Below are positions 35,283 through 44,301 of a stretch of 64,000 nt of DNA, piece by piece. The DNA is from Actinopolyspora halophila DSM 43834 (GTDB lineage Bacteria; Actinomycetota; Actinomycetes; Mycobacteriales; Pseudonocardiaceae). How positions within the stretch are numbered: position 1 is the first letter of the stretch; each line of letters begins with the position of its first letter. The translations under genes were made by a program, and so were the position numbers. The DNA is taken from contig NZ_AQUI01000002.1 in the NCBI RefSeq assembly GCF_000371785.1, positions 4,327,352 through 4,391,351 of the forward strand. The letters run 5' to 3'. Under the pieces are notes generated by a model. It saw only the letters and a program-made list of their open reading frames with translations, had not been told where the DNA came from and did no database searches.

Positions 35283-36014
35283 GTGAGCCACATCTCGCGG
35301 CCTGTCAAGGCCACGCAGCCACAGGGGCGCAACGATGCCCGGAGAGAACGCTGGAAGGGACACCGACAAGCGAGGCGGGCGGAGTTCGTCGAAGCCGCCA
35401 TCCGCGCGATCGGCAGCTACGGCGCCGAAGTGGGCATGGAGGACATCGCCGCGGAGGCGGGCGTGAGCAAACCCGTGCTCTACAGACACTTCAGCGACAA
35501 GAGCGATCTCTACCTCGCCGTCGGCGAGTGGGGGACCAACCTGCTGATGGAGCGGATAAAACCCGCCCTCGAGCAGGGCGGAACCGTCCGCGAGCGGATC
35601 GAACGAATCGTGAGCACCTACCTCGGGGTGATCGAGGAGTACCCGGAGCTGTACCGCTTCGTGGTGCGTCGCAATTTCGCCGATCGGCCGGTGCAGACCG
35701 ATCCGGTCAGCGCCGAGAAAACGATCATAGCCAACTCGCTGTCCCGGCTGCTCGGCGAGTACCTGCGCAGTCTCGAACTGGATTCCGGGGGTGTGGAGGC
35801 CTGGAGCCACGGGCTCGTGGGCATGGTGCAGGCCAGCGGCGACTGGTGGTTGGAACGCCATTCCATGAGCAGGGACGACCTCACCGAATACCTGACGAAG
35901 ATCATCTGGTTCGCCCTCGACGGAGTTCTCCGCTCGGGTGGGATCGTGATCGACCCGGACCAGCCGCTGGAGCTTCCCCCCGATCTGCAACTGGTCGAGA
36001 ACGAGGACGTTTGA
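35283..36014 (+). CDS. TetR family transcriptional regulator of the diiron-oxygenase locus
   Basis: A 243-residue TetR protein with the recognition segment MEDIAAEAGVSKPVLYRHFSDK (about 51-72) preceded by FVEAAIRAIGSYGAEVG. The C-terminal half matches the larger lipid-metabolism class of actinobacterial TetR proteins (SRLLGEYLRSLELD). GTG 35283 begins directly after the second operator palindrome, so the transcript may be nearly leaderless and repression direct. Likely ligands are acyl or aromatic metabolites, but none can be read from sequence. Confidence 0.9.
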   Translation: MSHISRPVKATQPQGRNDARRERWKGHRQARRAEFVEAAIRAIGSYGAEVGMEDIAAEAGVSKPVLYRHFSDKSDLYLAVGEWGTNLLMERIKPALEQGGTVRERIERIVSTYLGVIEEYPELYRFVVRRNFADRPVQTDPVSAEKTIIANSLSRLLGEYLRSLELDSGGVEAWSHGLVGMVQASGDWWLERHSMSRDDLTEYLTKIIWFALDGVLRSGGIVIDPDQPLELPPDLQLVENEDV

Positions 36015-36091
36015 ACACCGCTCCGGCCCGGCGACGCGGACCGAGCGGCCCGCCGGCGACCGCGAGCACGACGAACAACGGAGGCGAGACC

Positions 36092-36436
36092 GTGGTGGAA
36101 CAGCTCGAGGACGAGGAACGGCACGACGAAAACGACTACCTCGGCTCCGCCGTGGTGTTCACCGCCGACACGGAGATCGCCGTGAACGTCGTGCTGCGCG
36201 GCAACTTCCAGCCGATCGACGGGAGATTCCACTGGTACGGGCGCGCCGAGGCCGACGAGAAGCTGGACGAGCTGACCGCGGGCCGCAGAGTGGAGGTCGT
36301 GCTGCGCACTCCGCACGGCGATGCGGCCGCCACCCTGTCCGATCCGGACCCGTGGAACAGGTATCGCGTCACCGGACTGGGACGTCCACCGTTTCCGCTG
36401 GACACGGAACTGGCCGACTTGAACGAGGGTGGCTGA
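36092..36436 (+). CDS. DUF4873 domain protein
   Basis: A 114-residue protein with the DUF4873 core: YLGSAVVFTADTEIAVNVVLRG, IDGRFHWYGRA and VVLRTPHGDAAATLSDPDPW. Such domains occur alone or fused to flavin monooxygenases and near AurF-like oxygenases in actinomycetes, which fits the neighbouring locus. GTG 36092 follows GGAGG by seven bases. It lies 77 bases downstream of the TetR gene on the same strand, so the two probably share a transcript. Biochemical role unknown. Repeat copy D follows the stop. Confidence 0.85.
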   Translation: MVEQLEDEERHDENDYLGSAVVFTADTEIAVNVVLRGNFQPIDGRFHWYGRAEADEKLDELTAGRRVEVVLRTPHGDAAATLSDPDPWNRYRVTGLGRPPFPLDTELADLNEGG

Positions 36437-36472
36437 CGACCGTTCCCGCGTTCGGTTCGCGCGGGTTCGCCT

Positions 36473-36579
36473 GCGCGAAAAACCCGCTGCGCCGTGAGCG
36501 GGGCCCCGACATCGGGTAGCGGTGCCACACGACGTCGGGGCCGTCCTCGCCGGAGCACCCGCGGGAGACCCCGCGGCGG
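36473..36579 (+). repeat. Structured intergenic repeat, copy D (3' of the DUF4873 gene)
   Basis: It begins about 36 nt after the stop. The inner stem is the best of the family: GGCCCCGAC (36502-36510) with GTCGGGGCC (36534-36542), nine perfect pairs. The loop starts ATCGGGTAGCGG. The leading GGCGGAA of other copies is changed here. A 3' part rich in CCGCGG matches the family's distal end. Confidence 0.82.
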
Positions 36580-36710
36580 TGCGAGTCGCTCGAGTGGTTC
36601 TCGACGCCGGGAGCACCGGAGGGACCCCCGGTCCGATGCCCCGAGCCCATCCGGGACGGGGCCGGTCCGGCGGCCCCGGGACCGTTCACGCCTTACCGGG
36701 AGTGAGCGGG

Positions 36711-36938
36711 TCAGCCGACTCCGAAGCCGACGCGATGGGTCTCCGGCGCTCCGATCTCGACGTAGGCGACCTTGGAGGCGGGCACGATGTAGCGCCGCCC
36801 CTTGTCGTCGTCGATACGCAGGTGGCCGTCAGTGGTGGCCAACGCGTCCGAGACCAGCTTTTCGACCTCTTCCTGGCTCTGACCACTGTTCAGCGTGAGT
36901 TCGCGCGTGCCTTCCGCGACTCCGATCTTGACCTCCAC
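36711..36938 (-). CDS. DUF3107 small protein
   Basis: A 75-residue protein, VEVKIGVAEG at the start, then REL-x-L-x-S and VEKLVSDAL, ending with a YIVPASKVAYVEIG strand. This is the DUF3107 family (M. tuberculosis Rv3208A), short ATP-binding-like proteins of unknown role conserved beside the TetR and ferritin-like genes. GTG 36938 follows GGAGGTG by four to six bases. The conserved position between these neighbours, across actinomycetes, suggests a role with one of them. Confidence 0.9.
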   Translation of the reverse strand: MEVKIGVAEGTRELTLNSGQSQEEVEKLVSDALATTDGHLRIDDDKGRRYIVPASKVAYVEIGAPETHRVGFGVG

Positions 36939-37081
36939 CGCACACCTCCGTGAACGTTGCTGATTGTCGCCTTGCCTCAAGAGGCTATCTGCCCGCCCCG
37001 GAGCGGACCGGAAACGGCCGATGCCGCGGGAATGTCGCCTCCCGGCCTTCCGGGCGGAAGGCTTCGTCCGGCTCGGGGGGC

Positions 37082-37801
37082 TCAGCCCAGCCCCAGCCGC
37101 GACATCCGCTTGTTCTGGTTGTTCTGGAGCCTGCGCATCAGGGAACCTATTCCGGCCAGATCGCCGGACCCCCGGATGATCAGTTCGGAGAGCGCGTCGC
37201 GCTCTGCCACGACCCACTGCGCCTGGGTAACCGCCTCCCCCAGCAGCCTGCGCCCCCACAGGGTCAACCTGTCCCGCAGTGAATCGTCCTCGGCGCAGGC
37301 GGCGGAGACCTCGCGTTCCGCGAACGCCGAGTGTCCGGTGTCGGAGAGCACGGTCAGCACCAGCCCCCTCGTCTCCGGGTCCAGCCAGTTCGCGACCTCG
37401 CGGTAGAAGTCGGCGGCCAGCCCGTCCCCGACATAAGCCTTGACCAGCGACTCCAGCCACGAGTGGGGGGCGGTGGAAGCGTTGAAGGCGTCGAAGGGAG
37501 CGACGAAGGGCCGCATCGCGTCCTCGACCGCCACACCACGCTCGGAGAGTTTGTCCTGCAGCAGCCGGAAGTGCCCCATCTCGGCGGCGGCCATGCTCGC
37601 CAGCGCGGCCCTTCCCGTGAGCGTGGGGGCCTCCCTGGCGTCCTCGGCCAGCCGGTCGAAAGCGGAGAGCTCACCGTATGCCAGGGCGGCGAGCAGATCC
37701 GTCACCCCTTCCTCGTAGCCGGCGGAATCCGCTCCCTCTTCTTCCGGAGCCTCCGTGTCACGGACCCCGGAAGTCACGGCACTCTGGTCAGCCTCGGTCA
37801 T
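37082..37801 (-). CDS. Ferritin-like fold protein (MiaE-like)
   Basis: A 239-residue all-helical protein. YGELSAFDRLAEDA, MAAAEMGHFRLLQD and a later DTGHSAFAEREV supply the E, ExxH and H-x-x-x-E positions expected of a ferritin-like diiron site as in tRNA hydroxylase MiaE-type proteins. The N-terminal 28 residues are acidic and disordered. In M. tuberculosis the relative Rv3210c lies between DUF3107 and the DEAD-box helicase, as here. Its substrate is not known. Confidence 0.85.
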   Translation of the reverse strand: MTEADQSAVTSGVRDTEAPEEEGADSAGYEEGVTDLLAALAYGELSAFDRLAEDAREAPTLTGRAALASMAAAEMGHFRLLQDKLSERGVAVEDAMRPFVAPFDAFNASTAPHSWLESLVKAYVGDGLAADFYREVANWLDPETRGLVLTVLSDTGHSAFAEREVSAACAEDDSLRDRLTLWGRRLLGEAVTQAQWVVAERDALSELIIRGSGDLAGIGSLMRRLQNNQNKRMSRLGLG

Positions 37802-38652
37802 GGTGCGAGCCTACCGCTCTCGAGCTCGTTTCGAGTCCGTCCGTCCGACTCGGGGATCTCGCGCGGAGCGGCTCGCTCGGCGCGAGCACGCGAAGAACCG
37901 TCGAGAACGCTGCCGGGACCCGGGCACCCGAGCACGAGACATCAGTCCTTCTTTCGGGCCAACGAAACGGACCAGCCGCACGAAAGGAACTCAACGGGTG
38001 GCGTTCGCCATCCACGCCCCTCACGGTGAGATGTGCCAGGTATCCTCGCCCCAGGGAGGTTTATTGGCGTCAGGCAAGCACCCGCCCCGTCGGTCCCCCG
38101 ACCGTGGGAATGGAACTCCGCCGAACAGTGTTGCCCGTGCGGGGTCCCCCCGACAGCGGTTAGTGTGCCGACAGCTGGTGCGCTTCGAGTTCCCACCGGA
38201 CCGATTTCCGAGCCGGGGATCCTTCGCGCAGCCGCGGGCGGGTTCTTCCGCGGACCGGACGGCCGAGTCCGACCGGCCGGAACGGGAACGCCCACATTCC
38301 GAAACGGGGATGCCCTCGGCGGTTGTTTCCACCCCGACGGGGAGAACGGTCAACCGTGCCGGGCCCTCCCGAACACGAACGCCGTCTCACGGCGGTGGGC
38401 GACGCGAGTCGCCTCCGCCGGAGCAGGCCGTGAGCAAGCGGATGTCGCAGCGACGGACATGGCGCCCACACGACAGGCCGCCACCGCGCGGCGACGAACC
38501 GCGGCGGAACCGGTGGTCGACGTCGAGCGTCGCGCCGATTCCGCGGTCCGCATACGGCCACAAAACCAACATCGCCGCGCGGCCGTGTGCCCACGCATCG
38601 ATCCCGATCCGGCCACGCAATCGTGCGCGCGATCACGAAAGAGGCGATTACT
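37802..38652. other. Long intergenic region upstream of the DEAD-box helicase gene
   Basis: About 850 bases without a convincing gene. It includes a TATCCT box at 38041-38046 and an AGGGAGG at 38053-38059 before a TTG at 38064, but the frame that follows is an Arg/Pro-rich sequence with no recognisable fold. A long 5' leader for the RNA helicase, as seen for cold-induced helicases elsewhere, is the simplest explanation. Confidence 0.4.
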
Positions 38653-40341
38653 CTGACGAGCAACGAAACCCGGAGCACCGGTCATACCGGCGCCGAGGAC
38701 GAGAAACGAGCGGTCCAAGCCCGCGATTCGGAAAAGCACGAGACAGCTTCCGGACAATCCCAGGCAACGCAGGGCCGTGACCTGCACGCGGAGAACACCG
38801 GGGACTCCGAGAGCCCCACGTTCGCCGAGCTCGGGGCCTCCGAGGAGATCGTCCGCGCTCTCCGGGAAGCCGGGATCGAGCGGACGTTCATGATTCAGGA
38901 GATGACGCTGCCGCTGGCACTGCGCGGCGCCGACCTGATCGGGCAGGCGCGGACCGGGATGGGCAAAACCCTCGGCTTCGGCGTCCCGCTCCTGCAACAG
39001 ATGAACCTGCCCGGGGACGGAACCCCGCAGGCTCTGATCGTGGTACCGACCAGGGAACTGTGCATGCAGGTGACGCGGGACATCGAGGACGCGGCCAAGT
39101 ACCTCGGCGTGCGCACGCTGTCGGTCTACGGAGGCCGCCCCTACGAACCCCAGATCGAGGGACTGCGCGCCGGTGTGGACGTGGTTATCGGCACTCCGGG
39201 GCGGCTGCTCGACCTCGCCGAACAACAGCACCTGGTGCTCGGCAAGGTCTCCACCCTGGTGCTCGACGAAGCCGACGAGATGCTCGACCTCGGCTTCCTG
39301 CCGGACATCGAACGCATCCTCGGAATGGTGCCCGAGCAGCGGCAGACCATGCTCTTCTCGGCGACCATGCCGGACGCGATCATCCAGCTCGCCAGGAACT
39401 TCCTGCACCAGCCGACCCAGATACGGGCCGAGCAGTCCGATGAGAGCGCGGTGCACGAGCGAACCCACCAGTTCGTCTACCGTGCCCACGCCATGGACAA
39501 GCCCGAGCTGCTCGCCCGCGCGCTGCAGGCGAACGGACGCGGGCTGACGATGATCTTCAGCCGTACCAAGCGCTCGGCCCAGAAACTCGCGGACGAGCTG
39601 AACGAGCGCGGCTTCGCGGCCGGGTCCGTGCACGGCGACCTGGGGCAGGGGGCACGGGAGAAGTCGCTGCGCGCCTTCCGCACCGGCAAGATCGACATCC
39701 TGGTCGCCACCGACGTGGCCGCACGCGGCATCGACGTCGAGGGCGTCACACACGTGATCAACCTGCAGTGCCCCGAGGACTCGAAGACCTACGTGCACCG
39801 CATCGGGCGTACCGGACGTGCGGGGCGGACCGGAGTGGCCATCACCCTGGTCGACTGGGACGAGGAAACCCGGTGGAAGGTGATCAGCAAGGAGCTCGGC
39901 CTGGGGATGGACGATCCCGTCGAGACCTACTCCACTTCCGCGCACCTGTTCAACGATCTCGACATTCCCTCCGACGTGGGCGGCAGGCTGCCGCTGTCCA
40001 AGCGCACCCGCGTGGGGCTCGGCGCCGAGGCCGAGGAGCGCACCGAGTCCACGCCCAAGCGCAACAAGCGCCGGAACCGGCAGAGCTCCCGCGGTGATTC
40101 CTCCGGATCCCGTTCGAACGAGTCCGAGGAGACGGGAAACAGTCGCCCGAACGGACGCAGGAAGCGGAGGCGCACCAGGAACGGGAAGCCGGTCGAGGAG
40201 GCACAGACCTCCGGCGCGTCGACCGATTCCGAGCAGAGTTCGGAGACGAAGACCCAGCGTCCGGCACGCAGGAGGGTTCGCAGGCGGCGTGGCTCCGAGA
40301 ACGGGCCCGCCGAGGAAAAGGCTGACGCCACCAGTCAGTGA
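38653..40341 (+). CDS. DEAD-box ATP-dependent RNA helicase (RhlE-like)
   Basis: About 562 residues. Motifs in order: Q motif near FMIQEMTLP, ARTGMGKT, PTRELCMQ, GTPGRLLD, DEADEMLD, SATMP, ATDVAARGID and HRIGRTGRAG. A basic tail of about 130 residues (repeated KRRRR and RNR stretches) should bind RNA. Start choice is unusual: AAAGAGGC stands seven bases before a CTG at 38653, whereas in-frame GTGs at 38587 and 38623 lack ribosome sites. The enzyme remodels RNA, probably in ribosome assembly or decay. The M. tuberculosis relative is Rv3211. Confidence 0.92.
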   Translation: MTSNETRSTGHTGAEDEKRAVQARDSEKHETASGQSQATQGRDLHAENTGDSESPTFAELGASEEIVRALREAGIERTFMIQEMTLPLALRGADLIGQARTGMGKTLGFGVPLLQQMNLPGDGTPQALIVVPTRELCMQVTRDIEDAAKYLGVRTLSVYGGRPYEPQIEGLRAGVDVVIGTPGRLLDLAEQQHLVLGKVSTLVLDEADEMLDLGFLPDIERILGMVPEQRQTMLFSATMPDAIIQLARNFLHQPTQIRAEQSDESAVHERTHQFVYRAHAMDKPELLARALQANGRGLTMIFSRTKRSAQKLADELNERGFAAGSVHGDLGQGAREKSLRAFRTGKIDILVATDVAARGIDVEGVTHVINLQCPEDSKTYVHRIGRTGRAGRTGVAITLVDWDEETRWKVISKELGLGMDDPVETYSTSAHLFNDLDIPSDVGGRLPLSKRTRVGLGAEAEERTESTPKRNKRRNRQSSRGDSSGSRSNESEETGNSRPNGRRKRRRTRNGKPVEEAQTSGASTDSEQSSETKTQRPARRRVRRRRGSENGPAEEKADATSQ

Positions 40342-40586
40342 TTCGGGCGCTGTCCGGCCGAGTACGGGCGTGGCGACTCCGGTGACGCCGCGCCCGGACC
40401 AGTGCGGCCGCGACGGGGGACGATCCGGACCGACTCGCGTGGTGGTTCGCCCCGGCGGACTTCCCGGCCGAACCCGGCCACGGCGTCGTGACGGTGCCGA
40501 GGACGCCACCCGACCCTCCGGGCAAACCGACCCGCGCGACCTCGTAGTCTCACGTACGGGGACCTGTCGGACGAGCGGCAACCGGG

Positions 40587-41804
40587 GTGACATTGGTACG
40601 GCCGGAGCGACGCACGAAGGGCGACATCGTCGTGGCACTCGTGCTCACCATCGCCGTTCTCGGCGGGGCGGTCACCCTCTGGTGGTTCAGCTCCGCCCGG
40701 GCCACCGAGTCGAGTCCGGCGGCCGAACCCGTCGACCCCGCGTCCCCGGCGCGGAGGGTGCCCGACCGGCTGGAACAGGTGTGGCAGGCCCCCAGCTCCG
40801 CCACACCGCACCCCGTCCTGGCCGGACCGACCGTGGTGACCGGTCAGAACGGCGAGGTGCTCGGACGTGACCCGGCCGACGGCGAGGTCCGGTGGCGCTA
40901 CGGCAGGGACAAGAGCCTGTGCACCGTCGGGGCCGAGTGGGAACGCGCGATCGCGGTCTACCGAACCGGCGACCACTGCAACGCCGTCACCTCGTTGGAC
41001 GGCTCGGACGGCAGCCGCGAACCACAACGCAACAGCGATGTGGGCGTGGGAACCAGACTGCTCTCCGACGGCAACTACGTGACTGCCACCGGCAGTCGGC
41101 TCCTGGAGACGTGGCGCTCCGACCTGGTACGCACCCAGCAGTACGGCACCCCCACCGACATCAAGATCCCGGACAACAATCTGCGCCGTCCGGAGTGCGA
41201 CTACTCGGGAACCGCCGTCGGCGATCGACGTGTCGCCGTCATAGCCGAGTGCGCCGGTTCGCCCGGGGACCGGGTGACCGTGCTCGAGGCCCACCCCGAG
41301 GACAACGAGCAGCCCGAAGAAGTGATGAGCACCGTGCTGGGCAGCGAGCGGGCCGATGTGGTCGCGGTGACCGGGGAGCGGGTCGCCGTGGTGCTCCGTG
41401 ACCGGAAGCAGCTGGCTGTTTACGACATGTCCGGCGTGCTTCTGGAGAGCCACGCGGTACGGCTCGGGACACTTCCGGACACCGGTGCCAACGTCCGCAT
41501 CGAACCGACGACACGGGCCGGGGACGTCTACTGGTACACGGGAAAGGACACTCTCGCCCTCGACGGGGAGACGCTCGCCCCGGTGTGGACGGCCCGGAAC
41601 ACGCTCGGTCCCGCCACGAGGATGGCGAACGAGCGCCTGATTCCCGTACGGAACGGTCTGGCCGTGCACGACCCCGCATCCGGTGAGCGGACCAGGACCC
41701 TGGCACTCGATCGCTCCGGGGACGACGCCCCGGTCGTCTTCCCCGAAGCGGTGGGGAAAACGGTGTTGGAACAGCGGGGGGACCAGCTCTTCGCCTACCG
41801 GTGA
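40587..41804 (+). CDS. Membrane-anchored PQQ-like beta-propeller protein
   Basis: A 405-residue protein with one N-terminal transmembrane helix (about 15-37, IVVALVLTIAVLGGAVTLWWF) and a large extracytoplasmic region of repeated blades such as PTVVTGQNGEVLGRDPADGEVRWRY and DTLALDGETLAPVWTA, the pattern of PQQ-like WD-type propellers without a quinone site. It follows the RNA helicase gene, as the Rv3212 relative does. Probably a scaffold in the envelope; no enzymatic residues can be named. Confidence 0.85.
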   Translation: MTLVRPERRTKGDIVVALVLTIAVLGGAVTLWWFSSARATESSPAAEPVDPASPARRVPDRLEQVWQAPSSATPHPVLAGPTVVTGQNGEVLGRDPADGEVRWRYGRDKSLCTVGAEWERAIAVYRTGDHCNAVTSLDGSDGSREPQRNSDVGVGTRLLSDGNYVTATGSRLLETWRSDLVRTQQYGTPTDIKIPDNNLRRPECDYSGTAVGDRRVAVIAECAGSPGDRVTVLEAHPEDNEQPEEVMSTVLGSERADVVAVTGERVAVVLRDRKQLAVYDMSGVLLESHAVRLGTLPDTGANVRIEPTTRAGDVYWYTGKDTLALDGETLAPVWTARNTLGPATRMANERLIPVRNGLAVHDPASGERTRTLALDRSGDDAPVVFPEAVGKTVLEQRGDQLFAYR

Positions 41805-41907
41805 GGGCCCCGCCCGCTCACGGCGCGGGAGCGCACGGCCCCGCGACCCCGGCGGACGGGAGGTTCGTCGATGGGAACCCCGCCGAGCACGAACGAAAAA
41901 GCCCCGA

Positions 41908-42324
41908 TCAGAGCCACCACCAGTAGGCCAGGCTCGCGAGCACGAGCAGAGCGGCGCCGAGCGCCTGGAGCGCGCTCGCCGGAGTTCGCCCGCGATCGGC
42001 GCGAACCTGCAGGAACAGCGCCACGAGTGCGGAAACCCAGTGCCCGCACACGATGAGCCAGCCCGGACCGACACCACCGTTGCCGAGCCCCCAGAACTGA
42101 ACCCCGGTCAAGGTCACCGCCAGCACCAGCAGCCCGGCGACCAGAGCCCCGGTCACCCCGCGCAGCATCGTTCCCATCAGACCGTTCCCCCGTGCGGGAG
42201 CCCCTTCGAGATCCACGTGCGCGGGCGGTTCGAACGAAGGCCGTGTGGACATTTCCCCGAGTCTCTCCGTGCCGCGCGCCCCCGCCGCGATGTCCTCGGC
42301 AGGTTGACCAGATGATGCCCGCAT
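41908..42324 (-). CDS. Small integral membrane protein, 138 aa
   Basis: After a polar N-terminus of about 50 residues there are three hydrophobic helices: GALVAGLLVLAVTLTGVQF, WLIVCGHWVSALVALFLQV and ALQALGAALLVLASLAYWWW. Both ATG 42324 (after GAGGACGAGGC) and ATG 42252 (after GGGGAA) have plausible ribosome sites; the shorter version would be 114 residues. It lies 37 bases downstream of the RecB-like gene. No family recognised. Confidence 0.65.
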   Translation of the reverse strand: MRASSGQPAEDIAAGARGTERLGEMSTRPSFEPPAHVDLEGAPARGNGLMGTMLRGVTGALVAGLLVLAVTLTGVQFWGLGNGGVGPGWLIVCGHWVSALVALFLQVRADRGRTPASALQALGAALLVLASLAYWWWL

Positions 42325-42361
42325 TGCCTCGTCCTCACCGGCTTACGATCGATTGCACGGC

Positions 42362-43195
42362 TCACTCCCCCAGCAACGCCCAGGGGGCGATCTCCGGAGT
42401 GGCTCGCTGCCCTTCCGGACAGTGCCTCCGGAACTCGCACGCCGCGCACTGACCGCCGGGCCGCGCGGGGAACACCCGTTCCCGGTCCGCGCCCGCCTCG
42501 ACCGCGGCGGTCGCCTCCTCGAACTCACGGGCGAGCTCCTCGGCCCGTTCACGGTGCTCCGCCAGGGAATCGGTGCTGTGCCGCCACCCCACGACCTCGG
42601 CGGTGCGGAGATGATGCAGCTCGACCCGACGGCACCGGGTGTGCGACATCCCCTGCAGCGCCAGCGCGTACAGGGCCAGTGCCCGTGATTCCCGCACGTC
42701 GTCGACCTCGGGCGGATGCCTGCCCGCCTTGTAGTCGACGATCACGAATTCACCGTCGCGCTCGTCGACACGGTCCACCCGACCCTGCACGATGATCGTA
42801 CCTGTGGTCGCGCTGACCCGTTTTTCGACACCGACCGGTTTCGCGGCCGTGCCCCACCGCTCGACGTACTCCGCGAGCCAGCCCTGCGCACGCGCCATGA
42901 AATCGCCGGACTGCCGAGCCCCCGCGAAACCGTCGCTTTTCCAGTGCTCCCGCACCAGCTCCCGCGCCCTCGACGGAGTGCGCTGCCCCACCGGCGACTC
43001 GTACAGGGCGCGCAACGCGTTGTGCAGGACGGCTCCGAGAGTCGTGTGGGCCATGGCGGAACCGCGGGAAGGCCGGGGGCTGTCCACATAGCCGAACCGG
43101 TACCGGCGCGGACAGCTCGACCACGCGGCCAGTTTGGCCGGGGTCACCCGTACCAGTCTGTCCGGAACGCCGTAGAAGGCGAGTTGCCCTTGCAC
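42362..43195 (-). CDS. RecB-like PD-(D/E)XK nuclease with iron-sulfur motif
   Basis: A 277-residue stand-alone nuclease domain. SSCPRRYRFGY near the N-terminus and CAACEFRRHC near the C-terminus supply four cysteines for an iron-sulfur cluster as in Cas4 and AddB. GRVDRVDERDGEFVIVDYKAG holds the catalytic D-x-n-(D)xK, and ALALYALAL is the following conserved helix. No helicase domain is present. Probably a DNA exonuclease in repair; there is no CRISPR array or cas gene here, so a Cas4 role is not supported. Confidence 0.87.
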   Translation of the reverse strand: MQGQLAFYGVPDRLVRVTPAKLAAWSSCPRRYRFGYVDSPRPSRGSAMAHTTLGAVLHNALRALYESPVGQRTPSRARELVREHWKSDGFAGARQSGDFMARAQGWLAEYVERWGTAAKPVGVEKRVSATTGTIIVQGRVDRVDERDGEFVIVDYKAGRHPPEVDDVRESRALALYALALQGMSHTRCRRVELHHLRTAEVVGWRHSTDSLAEHRERAEELAREFEEATAAVEAGADRERVFPARPGGQCAACEFRRHCPEGQRATPEIAPWALLGE

Positions 43196-43293
43196 GCGTC
43201 CAACACTACGCAGTCCATCGGGTGTGCACCGCTTCCAGCCCCCGCCGTTTTCCCGCGCGCCGCCGTCGAGGACGCCGGGCGGGGATCACCGCT

Positions 43294-44163
43294 TCAACCG
43301 ATGATCGAGCTGCCGGTGCACTCCGCCGTCAGTCGTTCCAGGGACTGAGCCTCGGTGAGCCTGCTTCCCATGGCTATGCTCTTGTTCGTCCCGTGGTAGT
43401 CACTGCCTCCCGTGGGAACCAGTCCCAGTTCGGCCGCGAGTCCACGCAACCTCCCGCGCGCCTTGTCCTCGTGGTCCGGGTGTTCGACCTCGACACCGCT
43501 CAAACCGCGATCGGCCAGGTCGGCGATCACGTCCTCCGTGACGGACCGTCCCCTGGAAGCCGCGAAAGGATGGGCCAGGACCGTGACACCGCCGGCTTCG
43601 GTGATCATCTCGATGGCCCGTTCCACCGGGGTGTCGGTGCGCGGGAGGTAGTAGGGGCCTCCGGTGCGGAGATACCTGTCGAAAGCCTCGGTGACCGTTT
43701 CCACGCTTCCGCCCTCGACAAGAGCCCTGGCCAGATGTGGGCGTCCTCCGGGGGAGTCGGGTGGCAACCCCGCCATCAGGGCGTCCGGGTCCACCGGGAA
43801 GCCGTCCGCGGCCATCCTGCGGGCCATCTGCTCCAGCCGACCGCGCCTTTCGGAGCGCAGGCGAAGCTGTTCGTCGGCCAGCGCCTGCGATTCGGGGTCG
43901 AAGAGGTAGGCCAGCAGGTGGACCGTCACGCTTCCGCCGTGGCCGTCGTCGCTGCTGCAGGACAGCTCCGCACCGGGGACCACGCGGAGAGAAGTACGGT
44001 TCTGCTCGCGCACCGCCCGCTCGATCTCCCGCCACCCCGCGGTGGTGTCGTGATCGGTCAACGCGATGGTGTCGAGCCCGGCGTCGACGGCGGTCCGGAC
44101 GAGTTCGGCGGGTTCGTCCGTGCCGTCGGACTCGGTGGAATGCACATGCAGGTCTATTCGCAC
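43294..44163 (-). CDS. PHP domain phosphoesterase (YciV/RNase AM-like)
   Basis: A 289-residue PHP protein. RIDLHVHSTESDGT carries the first two histidine ligands, LTDHDTTAGW motif 2, VVPGAELSC motif 3, and GGSDYHGTNK motif 4. This arrangement matches YciV-type 3',5'-nucleotide or short RNA 5'-phosphoesterases, trinuclear metal enzymes that process RNA 5' ends or pAp. GTG 44163 is the start. The gene is in line with the RecB-like gene (98 bases apart) and may share its transcript. Confidence 0.9.
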   Translation of the reverse strand: MRIDLHVHSTESDGTDEPAELVRTAVDAGLDTIALTDHDTTAGWREIERAVREQNRTSLRVVPGAELSCSSDDGHGGSVTVHLLAYLFDPESQALADEQLRLRSERRGRLEQMARRMAADGFPVDPDALMAGLPPDSPGGRPHLARALVEGGSVETVTEAFDRYLRTGGPYYLPRTDTPVERAIEMITEAGGVTVLAHPFAASRGRSVTEDVIADLADRGLSGVEVEHPDHEDKARGRLRGLAAELGLVPTGGSDYHGTNKSIAMGSRLTEAQSLERLTAECTGSSIIG

Positions 44164-44301
44164 GTCCGCCAGTGTGACCGATGCTTCCGTTACGGAGGAG
44201 CCGCACCCGGAAAGTACCGGCGGAGCGCCCCGGCGCGGGCGAAACGCAGGCCACCGGCGGACAGAAGTCCTGCTACGCCCCGCACGGAAGACATCGGGGA
44301 C

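Noticed and set aside
38064-38780. TTG-started plus-strand frame after AGGGAGG
   Set aside because: The translated product is Arg/Pro/Ser-rich throughout and overlaps the RNA helicase start. More likely part of a long leader.
41805-41907. Partial match (GCGCCGTGAGCGGG) to repeat copy D between convergent genes
   Set aside because: Only about 14 bases match, the distance to the stop is wrong and no stems form. Probably chance in a GC-rich gap.
42362-43195. RecB-like nuclease as a Cas4 protein of a CRISPR system
   Set aside because: No repeats with regular spacing and no other cas genes are present; stand-alone nucleases of this kind are common in actinomycetes.
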